DNA of 64,000 bases from Edaphochlamys debaryana (Eukaryota; Chlorophyta; Chlorophyceae; Chlamydomonadales). The notes beneath the pieces are model-generated. The model did not search any database. It was not told the origin of the DNA and saw only the letters and a program-made list of their open reading frames with translations. Position 1 is the stretch's first letter, and each line of letters begins with the position of its first letter. Shown one piece after another: positions 1 to 10,630 of the stretch. The position numbers and the translations under genes were made by a program. The stretch lies in NCBI GenBank assembly GCA_016858145.1, contig JAEHOE010000007.1, forward strand, positions 558,001 to 622,000. The letters run 5' to 3'.

Positions 1-758
1 AGGATGCAGGATTAAAAGCAAAGCGAAATGCGGCGCAGTGTAGGAAGGAAAGGGCGCAGGCACGCTTGGCTCCGGACCGCCAGTCACTTCGCAGGATGCA
101 GGATGCGTGGTGATTGTCCTCGAACCGGGAGGGTACCCCGCAAGCCGGCGTTGTTTAGTACGGGCGTACGGCGTACGGCACCATGGCTTGTGGCACGCAG
201 CTGGTAGGGGCGTTGGTCTTGGAACCGTCATGCAAACCACTGAGCTGCGCTGCAGTCAAGGCTTGCCCCTTTTGTGTGTGAGGTGGGAGCGTGCAGGAGG
301 CAAGGTAGGTGGAAGTCAGGATGGCCGGCCGGCATTATTACCAGGGGTGTGTCCCTAAGCTCACAGAGCCGTACGGAGAAGAGGCAGTGATGCTGCATGA
401 TGAAGTTAACGACAACCAGCTCAGATAGTATATATGTCCGCACCCCAGTAGTGAAGTGCGTGGCATATGACCAGGTCTCCTTTGCCCACAAGAGTGTGGC
501 TTCTTATCCGTACTGGATTGATTGCGGTGTGTTGGACCTTTCCTGAGGGACTGGCGGCTGCTTATTATCGGAGGGGGAGCTTGGGAGCTGTGTGGAGGGG
601 GGAGGTGACTGCATGGACGCTGAGGTAGGCTGGCGTGTGTCACGTTTTAGCTGCCTTGCGGTGTGGCTTCCGCCTTTCCTACCGCCCACAACTTTCCACT
701 CTGACTGTTCGAGTGCTGTCGAGGCAGGTGCAGATTCAGAGGGCAGGGGTGTTGCGTT
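1..758. repeat. Segmental repeat, uninterrupted copy
   Basis: This stretch matches 21027-21666 and then 23354-23467 almost base for base. A short difference near 481-495 makes the second copy about 6 bp shorter. Here the sequence runs on uninterrupted through 646/647 and 758/759, the two points where the other copy carries insertions. No gene is recognisable in it. It runs off the left edge of the window, so its true start is unknown. Confidence 0.9.
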
Positions 759-1204
759 TATAGAGGGCACAGTATCACGCACGCAAGCCGGTGGGTGAGG
801 CTGGCGTTGAAGCACCGGCTCGAAATGATCGGGGAATTGCGCGATGTGTACTGTCACCGCTGCATCTGCGGAGGTGGTCGCGAAGAAGAACAGGGGTAGG
901 GACAGTGCCGAGTCACAGCGCAGGTGGTCTGGACGAGTTGGTTGGGCAGGTAGGGGCGTGCAGTGTCGAGGGCGTGAGAGGGAAGCTGGAGGGAGGGAGA
1001 GGGCTCAGCGCGGCGTCGCGATCTGGGCCTTTGGGGGTTGGGGCTGTGCAATGGCGCGCCACCCGGCCAGTTTTGGGGCTGAGCCCCCGGCCTGGCGCGG
1101 AGCGCCAACCGGGGGGCGAACCCCCTAGGATTACCCCGTGTCGGCGTGCCCGTGCCTGCGTGCCTGTGTAACGCTGATGGGGTTTGCAAGGACGGGTCTG
1201 AACA
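759..1204. other. No gene seen
   Basis: This is GC-rich sequence downstream of the segmental repeat. Near 1073-1090 it contains the palindromic motif GGGGCTGAGCCCC, also seen in dispersed repeats elsewhere in the window. Open frames exist on both strands but none has a recognisable domain or convincing splice structure. Confidence 0.5.
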
Positions 1205-1395
1205 AGGGTGACTGTCCTCCTTCAGGACAGGGAGAAGGGTCCTGAGCCCAGCCCTCAGCCCCACAAGGCCAGGCACCACTTGGGGCTGCACATTTAAGCA
1301 CTGAGCCCCACAGCACAGACGAACTCATGCTGCCATGGTTAGGGGCCACCGCAAGACCGCAACCGTGGAGGGGTCTGAAGATCACAACCAAGTAA
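1205..1395. repeat. Dispersed noncoding repeat (copy of 4640-4790)
   Basis: Shared order with 4640-4790: a CTCAGGACAGGG-like start, then AAGGG, the GCTGAGCCC motif, then CACTGAGCCCCACAGC and GGTTAGGGGCC. The two copies are diverged but collinear over roughly 150-190 bp. No coding capacity is evident, and the class of element is unknown. Confidence 0.6.
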
Positions 1396-2432
1396 AGGGG
1401 TGCCGCGGGCACAGCCTACAGCCAGCAGCACCGGCAGCCACACTTGTCAGCTGGAGCCTTCAACGTACGTCTTTGTTGCAAGGAGATGTTACAAGTGCAA
1501 CGGCAGGCCCGGACGGGGCGGGAGCCCCAGCACAGGCGCCAGGGGGAGCAAGCCCCACCAGCGGGGCTCGCCACCAGCGGGGCTCGCAGACAGGAAGCAG
1601 CAATGGTCAGAGGGCACGCGGTCCCAGCCACGAGGCGGGTCGGAGAGCAGGGATAGGGACCGAAGCCGAGCCCAGAAGTCAGCAACTACGCCAACCCCCA
1701 CACGCACACCGCGGCCCGCCCCATCCGCGAGGCCTCCCGAGCGCTATATCGGGCCTGACGCCCGTGCTCCATGGCCGCAACGGCAGCCAGGCAGACGACG
1801 TCCCACACCCGCGGGTGCACGCCGGATGCTCCCAAACCATTCCCATGGTATGCCCCGACCCTTCCCGGATTCCAGCCCATCCAGGTCCCAGCTCGTGCCC
1901 CACCCGCACATCGCGGCTCGTCCGCCTGCTACCCCGCAGCCTCCTCCCAGTCCTAACCTCCCTGTGTTTCCTGCTACCCACGCTCGCTGCCAGCCTGCAC
2001 GCCTGGACCTTGCTCGCGGCTCTGCCGCGCCCGCCTGCACCAGGCCAGCACCGCAGCGGTTGATCCTTCTGCCCGCGTGCCAAGCCACTCCGTTGCCCCC
2101 TTCCGCGCCTCCGCCCAACCCATGCTCGAGACACGCGTGTTGCAGCTGGCTCGCCCCCGGGCGCACCTGCCTCCAAACACCCCTTCCCTCCCTCACCGGC
2201 CCCCCGGCCTTCCGGTGCAACAAGCTCTTTACAAACGACCTATCTGCAATTGTGTCCCATCCTCGCTGCCCCGCTAGCCCCGGCCCACCTGTGGGCCATC
2301 CTGCCGCATAGGCCCTATCCTGACCCCGCCCATCCAGGCCCCAGGGCCACTCCCGCCCCCGAGCCACCCATGGGCTCACTCCATGCGCCTCATCTCGCCG
2401 CCCTCCACCTCCAGCGCGCCGCCCAGGTTTTT
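1396..2432. other. C-rich spacer downstream of helicase remnant
   Basis: Low-complexity C/CA-rich sequence with long overlapping open frames on both strands and no domain. It lies downstream of the minus-strand helicase remnant. The plus-strand TTACA near 2229 reads TGTAA on the minus strand, about 200 nt past that stop codon, and could be its polyadenylation motif. Confidence 0.4.
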
Positions 2433-4599
2433 TCACATCTGCTCGTCCGCCTCCATGTCGTACACGCCGCCCGCCACGCCGTTTCCGTTGGCCTGCGCGC
2501 CCGCCGCCGTGGAAAGTACCAACTGCTGCAGCTGCGCCGCCAGTCCCGCCGCTTCGGCGTCCCCCCCGCCTGCGCCAGCTTCGGCCCCCGCCGCCAGCCC
2601 CTCAACCTCGCCCTGTCGCGGCTCCAGCAGGCCGTGCGGCACCGCGGGCCCCGTGATGGCCCGCCGCTCCGAGAAGAAGCGCAGCAGCTGGCGCCAGTGC
2701 GGGTCCGTAGGCCAGCACCTCAGCGTTGCCCACAACGACTAAAAGCGCCTGCGGGGTGGAGAGGGAAGAGGAGAGAGGGGAATGGAGGGCAGAGGGTGTG
2801 ACGGGAGGGCTCACGTGGTAGGGAGAGCCAGAGGACCATGCCACCCTGCAGCTGGGACCGCAGGCGGGAACTCAAGGAGTCGAGGCCTTCCCGCCATCCC
2901 CTTGCCCCTGCCGCCTGCACCTTGGCTCGCGTGATGCGACATTGAAGCGCTTGGGGTTCTTGAGGAAGCCCAGGCAGTTCTTAGAGTCGAAGGCCAGGGG
3001 TGAGTCGTCCGGCTGGGGGCAAAGAGGACGCAGAGTGAGTTAGTCACTTGCGGCTGTGGGGCCTCCCTCCCTCATACGGCATCAGCGAAGGCACGGATCC
3101 TGATCTGGCAACCCGCCCACCGCCCCAGGACGTGCCCCCACCTGCACCGCCACCTCTACCAGCGTGGAGGTCTTGCCCGTGCCCAGCAGCGCGAAAACGA
3201 TGTACGGCAGCGGGTGGTGGGCGCCGCGCGCCGCCTCCCGTACCGCCAGCCGCTGCTGGGCGTTCAGCTGCAGCCTGTCCGACCACACGATGCGCTGCCC
3301 CGCTTCGGGGCCGAGCGACGCAAAGTAGTCGTCCTGCACCGGGATTGCGTGGGACTGGGGCTTGGGCCGAGGCGGGGTGAAGCCACAGACGGCGCACGGC
3401 AGGTAGCACACACACGGCATGGACGCAGCACGGTCGCAGCACGGGTGCATCACGGGGCACGCGCAGCACGAGGGCGAGGCGGGGCATGCTCACCAGGACG
3501 TGGGGCGGCGGCGGTAGGTCCGGCTGCAGCACTCAGGCAGGGGCGCCGCGGGGCTGCCGGGCAGCAGCAGCAGGGGGGTGAGCTCGCCGGCCGCCTTGCA
3601 CTGCAGGACCGCCTGTAAGGGGCGGATGAATGGATGAATGGGTGGGTGGGTGGGCCAGGACCGCAGAAGCTGTATCGGTTGCAGCCTTGGCCCTTGACAA
3701 CACAAGCGCCCGCAGTGAAGGGGGTGGGTGGGTGGGTGGAGTGAATCCCTGGCAAGGCACGTCCTGGCCAAAGGGCGAGCCCACGGCCCTGTTTACTCGC
3801 TCGCTCGCTCACCGCTCAGCGACTCGCACCTGGGGCCAGCCACCCTTCAAAGACCCTGCGCCTCGACGAACTTGAACAGCTCGACCCAAGGGTCTTGGCT
3901 GTCTTCAGGCACGCCCGCCAGGTCGGTCTCGAGGAACACGCTAGAGTTGTACGCACGCAGCTGGTGGGCAGCTGTGCAGCCGTAGTGGAAGGGTGTGTCC
4001 AGGCCGCGGCGCAGCAGCCCTGTGCAGGCCGCGGGGAAGTTGAGGTCCAGAAGCCAGCCGCTGCCGCGCTCCCCCTCCTGGCGTTGGCTGTACGAGTTCC
4101 ACGCCTCCTCCTGCTGCCGCGGCCCCGCCTTCTGTTCGATGTACTTGGATGCGTCCTCAAGCAGGCTCCGGCGAAGTACTTTCGCGTACTCCGTCGCGCT
4201 CTGCTTGAGGATCTCCAGCTGCAAGCCCTGCTCTTCAACCTTGCGCTGCAGCTGCTTGTGTGATTGCTCTAGAGCGTCGAGCCGGCAGAAAAGGTCCCCG
4301 GACGCTCGTAGGACTGGGCAGAGGTCAACGACGACAGCGCCGTGGTTGTCCAGAAGCTCCCCAAGCGTAAGGTCGCCAAGTTCGTTCAAAGCGGCTGCCT
4401 GGGGGTCGTCGCTTGTCCGCTTGACGCGGAGAATCGCCCTCTGCGCAACCGGCAGTGATACCGCGAGCTCGGAAGCTAGTCCTCGGTAAATGCTTCCTTG
4501 CGTGTTGTTGCTAGCTAATTTGCAGTTGCGGCCGAGGCGCAGCTGGAGCGCGGTGACAGGCGGCTCAACGTGCAGGGGCACCGTCACGGTGCCAGACAT
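2433..4599 (-). pseudogene. MOV10/SDE3-like RNA helicase remnant, core deleted
   Basis: The ATG at 4599 opens a 250-residue exon (to about 3847) with a coiled-coil-like middle and no family I recognise. Later exons read LNAQQRLAVREAA, then FALLGTGKTSTLVEV (about 3200-3150), which is a Walker A of the SF1 Upf1/MOV10 type but with ALLGTGKT where the family has GPPGTGKT. The next coding match is NCLGFLKNPKRFNV then ITRAK (about 2990-2925), followed by LLVVVGNAEVLA and DPHWRQLLRFFSERRAI, all near the C-terminus of MOV10/SDE3. Motifs Ia to V, including the DEAD/DEAG box, are therefore missing between about 3140 and 3010. Reading NV..ITRAK needs one frame change, and EVLAY..DPHW needs a compensating one. 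In the family this helicase acts on RNA in silencing. Here catalytic function is very unlikely, so I call it a decayed copy. A misassembled gene is the alternative. Confidence 0.7.
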
Positions 4600-4639
4600 T
4601 CAGACGGTGTATTGTATGTACATAACGCAAACAAGGTGT

Positions 4640-4790
4640 ATCTGTTCTCCTCAGGACAGGGAAAAGGGCTGAGCCCCAAACCCCGCGAGGCAGGGCAGCA
4701 CTGGGGCCGCGCAATCAAGCACTAGACCCCACAGCGCACGGACTAAACCCACGCCGCCATAGGTTAGGGGCCTTCGCAACCCCGCAATGC
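4640..4790. repeat. Dispersed noncoding repeat (copy of 1205-1395)
   Basis: It is collinear with 1205-1395. The stretch GGGAAAAGGGCTGAGCCCC at about 4659 recurs in similar form near 5128 (preceded by GCCCGAAGGCA) and near 62489. The repeat sits just upstream of the helicase remnant's start codon. Confidence 0.6.
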
Positions 4791-5112
4791 CGGACTTGGC
4801 CGGTTGGGTTGGGCGCACATTCACATGCACCCTCCAGAAGGTAGAAAGAGTATATGTCCGTCTCCAATCCGCTACTGCCCACACGCCAGCGCCCGGACCA
4901 GGCGAGGCGGCACTAGCCGCGAGCGCTGGGACCAGCGACAGGACAGAGACCAAACACAACAGAACGCAAAAAAGCATCGATACGTTGTCGTGCGCAGCCA
5001 CGTACCTTCAAGGTGCCACCTTGGCGCTGCATCGACACCGCGCGTGCTTCATGCCGAACTGCTCCGGCCTCCGGGTTGAGGCAACCTGCGCGATGGGCTT
5101 TCACCGACAAGA

Positions 5113-5160
5113 GTCTGCCCGAAGGCAGGAAAAGGGCTGAGCCCCGTAGTCTCCCAGGGA
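5113..5160. repeat. Short dispersed repeat (copy at 62474-62520)
   Basis: About 40 bp beginning TGCCCGAAGGCAGGAAAAGG and containing GGGCTGAGCCCCGTA is nearly identical at 62474-62520, some 57 kb away on the same strand. Noncoding; class unknown. Confidence 0.7.
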
Positions 5161-5274
5161 GTCCAGTGTCCGAGTCTGGCTCCGTGGAGCCCTCAACCCA
5201 GATCCACCATCCGACTATAAACCACTTTACCTCGGCCCCCCCACTCCCCCTCACCTCCCCACCTCCTCACAGCC

Positions 5275-5361
5275 CCTGGAACTGCCCAAGCCCAAGCGGG
5301 ACTTCGACACGCGCCCCATCAAGCCGAAGATCAAGCGCCGCAACCACCTGCTGAGGGATAG
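5275..5361 (+). CDS. Orphan exon, unrecognised basic peptide
   Basis: After a pyrimidine-rich acceptor (CCTCACAG) an open stretch reads PLELPKPKRDFDTRPIKPKI and continues KRRNHLLRDR up to a GTGCGTG donor. The peptide is very basic and non-repetitive, unlike the surrounding noncoding frames, and both junctions look real. No neighbouring exon joins it convincingly. It may be an exon left over from a duplicated or decayed gene, or a chance open stretch. No function assigned. Confidence 0.3.
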   Translation, partial: PGTAQAQAGLRHAPHQAEDQAPQPPAEG

Positions 5362-5624
5362 GTGCGTGTGGGCTCTGGGTGCCGGAGGATTGCGGTGTTG
5401 TTCCGTCGTTGGGGGCTGGCGTGCTGCCGCGCTTGTCTCGTCTGCCGAGGTGCGGAGCTGTTAGCTGGGGGGCGCCCCGCCCAACTCCGCCCCGCCCCCA
5501 CCCCCTCCAAGCCTTGCGCCTTGCGCGTCTGGGGTTGCGCTCAGCGGCTGGAAGCTTGAGACGTGGTCCAGGTGGTGCCGCGTCGGGAGGCAGGAGCACG
5601 CACAGCTGCGCAGGGACCGGACTT

Positions 5625-5935
5625 CAGCGGCGGGCGGCATAGCGCTGCAGGCGGCAGGGGCCTACGCAGGGGCACACGCTGGGGTGCCTTGCCCAACCAT
5701 GTGGGGAGGCTCGCGCCTCTGAGCCGAATCCCGGCTCAAGGGCAGTGTCCGCAGCTCTGCGCCCAGCCGCACGGGTCGTTGCTTGCCTGAGCTGGCGTGG
5801 GCGTTGGAGCGGGCGGGCTCCCCGCGCGGCTTGAGGAGCAGCGGCAGCTTTGGTCGTCTGGGCTTGACGGGGCGTAGCGGCGCTGTCAGCGCTGGGCGTG
5901 CTTGGCACTTCTGTCAGGGCGGATACGCTGCTGGT
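5625..5935. repeat. 310-bp segmental repeat (copy at 20595-20910)
   Basis: From GGCGGGCGGCATAGCGCTGC onward this is nearly identical to 20595-20910. I see only isolated mismatches, for example CGGCTTGAGG against CGGCTCGAGG. In the other copy it directly follows the truncated oxygenase relative, so it marks a rearrangement junction there. No gene recognised. Confidence 0.85.
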
Positions 5936-8460
5936 AATGCACAGCCCCTGGGCGGGGCTCCCCAGGGGACTGGCCTGTGCTGGAGGCCACGGGCGGCAGC
6001 AGCCCGGCAAGGCCGTGCTTCTCGGGAGCCCGCGCAGGGGTTCCGTGGCGCCACGGCATGTGTTAGAGGTGTGCCCACCCCGGGTTGCTCGCAGCTAAGG
6101 GCGCTGCTGGGGTGTGCGCTCCCAAGCCTCAGAGCGTGAGCTCATCCGCTGGCAGTCCGGACGCCGCTCATGCGGGGTCTTGTCGCCTTACTTGGTGTGG
6201 GGGTGCGGCTGAGTACCGACCTGCTGATGTACTTGGCGTCTCTAGACGCCGCTGTGCCTCTTGACGTCCACTCGTGTTGCATGTGGGGATGGCAAAGGCT
6301 GTCTGCGACGCGGCGCCTAGGTGACGGCATGGACTGGCGTGAGCCTTGCCGGACCACTGGCGGCCCGTCGGCCTGCGCAGGGCTCACCCACGCTCAGCAG
6401 GGCGGGGGGCGGGCGTGGTGGCACGCCTGCTGCCAAGCGCCTGCTGCCTCAGCAGGGGCGGGGTCGGGGGGGCTGGATGCAGGGGCGCGTGGTGAGCGGT
6501 AAGGCGTAATGGTGGTCTGCGGCCCCGGCAGCGCCGGCAGCCTCATTCATGTGTCCGGGTCTGGGCCTTCCAGTCGCTTAGAGCGCCTGTGCCACCCTTC
6601 GCTTCCACACGAGAGATCCGGGTGCCCTGCACTGAGCGGTGCGCTTGTGGGGGCTGTGCTCCGGCCTGCGGGGCGGGCGGGCGGGGGGGAAGCGCGGGGG
6701 TCAAGTCTCGGCGGCCGAGTCCGCGAGGCCGGGCGGTCGCAATTCTGACATTCTGACTGGTTATGGTCCATCGAGCTTAGAGCAAGTGCACCGTGGCGAC
6801 CGCCCTAAGAGATTTCTCTAGCTAGCGACACATCCTCGCAGAGTACGTGCGTGGAGGTTGAGCTCCCAGGTGGAGGTTGAGCTCCCAGACATGTCGCCGG
6901 CAGGTTGGAGCGTCGTCAATAAGTTTCCCTGCTCTCAGTCACAAGCGATAGGGATATGGAAACTAAAGGTTGTGACATCGCGCATGTGAAAAAATAGTGA
7001 AACCTTCGTTCTGGGACAGCGAGTGACTGTACGACCAACGGCCCAGCTAACTGTGCAGCTGCCTGCCTAACGGTCACATGCCCAACGGACGGTTGTACGG
7101 TTGCGCCCCCTCCTTCGCGCCGTACAGGGGAGTGGGAGCTGGCCAGCAGGGAGCTGCGAGCTCGGCGTGATGCCGTTGGCGAGGGTAGGCGAGCGGGGGT
7201 GGCGTGAGGGCGCGTGCGGGTACTGAGGGGTCGGCCGACTGTGTGCTGCGTGTTGGGCCCAGGGCCGGCTGCGCTCGCGGGCTGCTGAGAGGCTGGGCGA
7301 GGGCGGCTAAACTACAAGTGAATTAGCGGCACTATATTGGGCTCAGCCCCAGGCACGGAAGCGCCGCACGGGGGCCAAGGCCCTCCGGGATCACCCCTGG
7401 CGCGTGTGATAACCAACGCGCGTGCTCACGTGCGTTACCCGCCAAGCCCAGCCCCGGTGTTGTAGGGCGGAAGGAGAGCCCGCAGCCGTAGCTGCGGACC
7501 TGGGGGGTATGTCCCCTTGTGGGGATGGGCACCTGACACTCTTGGATGCATTGGCCGCGGGGGCCATGTATTGTGTTGTATCGCAACAACGGATTGAGTT
7601 GACACCGGGTGGGGGCACTTCCGCTGGGCTAGGAGGCGCTTGCTGGAGGGGCGGCGGCCGGCTGTGACGCGCGGGGGAAACACGGGGCAAACTCGGCATG
7701 AACGCGGGGCAAAATCCGCCGCAACTCCGTTACAGACACCGGCCACCACCAGCAACTGCCAACCACCGCCAACCACCCCATCCCACCGCCCGGCGCCAGC
7801 ACCACCGCCACCTCCGGCAGCCCCTGCGCCTGCGTCTGGGCCAGCTTCTTGCCCTTAACTGCGCCACCAGCATCTGCACAATTCCTCCGACTCCGCCGCC
7901 GCAGCTGTTGCCGCCGCCGCTTCCGCCGGACCAGGTGGGACAGGCGAAGCGTGTGCCGGCGGCGCTGTGCTGGCGCTGGTTCCTGCCGGCCCGGCCCGCC
8001 TCAGTAGCTCGCCCTACCCTGGCTGTCCGCGCCGGTGGTGCTGAGCGCGAGCCGCAGCAGGCGGTGAAGCGTGTGCACCGGCACGAAGCGGCCAAGGCAG
8101 GCGGACGGCCGCCGCCGCGCGCCCGTCCCCGCCCCTGCCGCCACCCGCCACACGGCAGCGATGGGCTGCGCGGGCACCGAGCGGCTTTAGGTTCAGCGGA
8201 AGCATCATGGCCGACGCTAACTCGCTCTTCCTCCTAGCCTAGCCTTGCCTAGCAGCCTAGTCGCCAGACGCGCACTCGGACACGCGGGTGCGGGCCGGGT
8301 GGCCCAGGCGGAGACGCATGGCGTTGGCATGGCTGTCTCGCATCTGGGACGGGCTGGGGGGGCCGCCGGGTGGGGGTGGCAGCACCCAGCGGCCCAACGC
8401 CCTCAAAACCGACCCCTCAAAATTCGCTGAAATTCAGACCATGGACCCACAGCATACAGT
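5936..8460. other. 2.5 kb with no supportable gene
   Basis: Long GC-rich open frames occur on both strands, but none has a recognisable motif, codon pattern or splice structure. At about 7340-7360 there is another GGGCTCAGCCCC palindrome of the dispersed repeat type. 6840-6890 holds two tandem copies of GTGGAGGTTGAGCTCCCAG. Confidence 0.4.
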
Positions 8461-9970
8461 TCAGCCCATCCCCAAGAGCGCACAGCAAAATTCGCATCCG
8501 TTCATGACCTCAATTCGGCACATGAGGGCTGGTGTGGGCCGCCGGGTCCAGCCACCTTCAGGCCAGGTCACCCCGTGGCCTGTCGGCCCCGGTTGCCCTG
8601 GCCCCGACTCTTCCCCCGGCGCTGGCCCACGCCCCGGCCCTGGCCCCGGCCCACGCCCCAGCCCCAGCCTTGCTGAACGTGGATTTCTTGCGGGGCTTGT
8701 GGCGGGCTGCCCAGCTACCAGGCGGGTGGCCGCTGCTGGGGAATCCTCCTCATCCAAGGCACCTCCCGGTGCTGGGCGCTTCTGGGCGCTGCGGCGCCGG
8801 GGGTCCAGCAGCGTCTTGGTTGTGCGGTAGCCCAGCTGGCGGCGGTCAGAGCTGCGCGGCTCGCGCTCTTCAGGTCGCGGCACCAGGGCCACGCGTGGGG
8901 TGGCCAATGCCACCGCTGCTGCTGCAGCTGTCGCCTCCTGCTCCGCCATGTCCGCCGCTGTGCAGACGGACAGCACCGAGCGGCGCTGAGGAGGAGACGG
9001 CGACGCTCCCATGCAGGCTGGAGAGCATGCCCCGTAGGACGTTGGCAGGCAGCTCCGCCCATGGACACGCCGCTGAGACCCTCAGGCATGCCTGGACCAG
9101 CTGCAGCACCGCCGGCTTCTGCATCAGGCGGATGGGAGGGGGAGGGACGGGTGGAGGGGGCCGCTGAGCCGAAGCGGAGACCAGCGTTGGCTCGGAGGCT
9201 GGGTGCTGCCGGTACAAGAGCGCACGCCAGGGCCCACCATCCCTCCTGAAGACCCCACCGTTGACACCACCAGAGCCCTGCCCCAGCCCATCAGCACCCG
9301 CCAAGCCCTCCAATCCCGCTCACCTGGCCGCTTGCAGAGGCACCGCTGCCGCCAGGGGCCGCTGACGTTTGAGCAGGTGCCGCCGCGACCTGCATCAGGC
9401 AGATGGGAGGGGGAGGGAGGGGTGGAGGGGGCCGCTGTGCATCTGACAAAACACGTGTCTGGATGTTGCCTGCCGACAGCTCGTGCATGCTGCTCGCCAG
9501 GATCCCCACCGCTCCCCTTGCAGGCTCGCCGGTGCTGCTCACCGCCGTGAACTGAGCGAACTGGCTGCCCTTGTACCCCTCAACGTAGCCCACGGCAAAC
9601 GTAGAAACGCCCCGCGCCACTACCATTGGCCGCCGCTCACCAGGGGGGCAGGCGCGCGGGTGCCGTCGCATGTCCAGCACCCCGCCGAGTGGACAGGGAC
9701 GCACATGCCCGGCGGTTCTGTTGTTGTCTAGTCGGACTTTGCTGTCGGGGAGTACGGCTGTCACAGTCGCTGTTGTGTATGGCAGGCTGCCCTGGGTGCA
9801 CACCACCACCTTGCCAGCGCCAGGTGGGTGACTGCAGCGCAAGTCTGGGCCCCAGGCCAGGCCGCGGTGGCGAGAGACACGCCATGACTGGAAGGGGCAC
9901 GAGGTGACACAGGCGGCAGCAGCGCCTGCGAGGTTAAGCAAGCGGAGGAGGGAAGGATCACAGCAAATCG
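8461..9970 (-). CDS. Possible hypothetical gene, weak
   Basis: Several minus-strand stretches have normal-looking protein composition: about 9790-9450 (VVVCTQGSLPYTTATVTAVL, then ARGVSTFAVGYVEGYKGSQF), about 9110-8990 (VLQLVQACLRVSAACPW, LPANVLRGMLSSLHGS), and about 8960-8690 (MAEQEATAAAAAVALATPRV, then a basic, proline-rich tail). They could be exons of one gene, but I cannot place all junctions. A roughly 50-bp stretch is repeated at 9125-9172 and 9394-9442, coding AQRPPPP-like sequence in both places. No family recognised; it may be a decayed gene. Confidence 0.25.
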
Positions 9971-10283
9971 TGGGGGCATTGGATGCGGAGTTGTGCTGCC
10001 CTGCCAAGCCTCCTACCCCACACCCCAACCTAAATAAACCCGCTCGCCTGCGTGCAGCTGGTTGACGTCCCAGCGCTGCTTCCGGCCGCCAGATGCTCCA
10101 CACTTCCTGATCTCCGCCACGCCTCTCCTGCTGCCCTCACCCGCTCCTCCTACTCCATCACCCGCCCCTGCGGCCGCAGCAGACTCTAAGCCGCTGACGG
10201 CCTGCGCCCTGGCCCAGCGCTCGATCCCAGCGCCCATGAGGGCTCCACCCAGCAGCGGCACGACCCCTTGTGCCATGTGTGCA

Positions 10284-10336
10284 GGCGGGCACGCGGTAAG
10301 CCCCGACGGCATCGAGCAGACCCTGGCGGTGGGGGG
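10284..10336 (+). pseudogene. Stray copy of SDR gene exon 6
   Basis: After GTGTGCAG the sequence reads GHAVSPDGIEQTLAV, the same as exon 6 of the SDR gene at 38360-38417. It includes a matching stretch of upstream intron (CCATGTGTGCAG here, CCACGTGCGCAG there). It then departs into about 90 open bases reading KFYEPSRLPENWKRAILDW, which I do not recognise. It looks like a transposed or chimeric gene fragment. Confidence 0.7.
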
Positions 10337-10630
10337 TGCGCAAGTTCTACGAGCCGTCGCGCCTTCCCGAGAACTGGAAGCGCGCCATTCTGGACTGGAC
10401 CAAGCTTTTTGCCAGCCTAGTGCAAGCGCCATCCAAATACAACTACGAAATCAGATGGAGCTGGCTTGCTTGGGGTGTTTGGGCGGCTGCGGCCCTGGTC
10501 CCACTGACCGATGACCGCACGCTGGGAGGCGAGGGAGCGGGGAGGCGCAGGGCACCTAGGCATGGGCGTGCAGCTGAGTTTGGGCAGCGGCTGCGGCCCT
10601 AAGCATCGCGGCATCCGGGGCCTGGGTCAG

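Noticed and set aside
1335..2311. Long plus-strand frames (242 and 303 codons) in the first 2.4 kb
   Set aside because: Overlapping frames on both strands are equally open, composition is C-rich filler, and no domain or splice pattern is seen.
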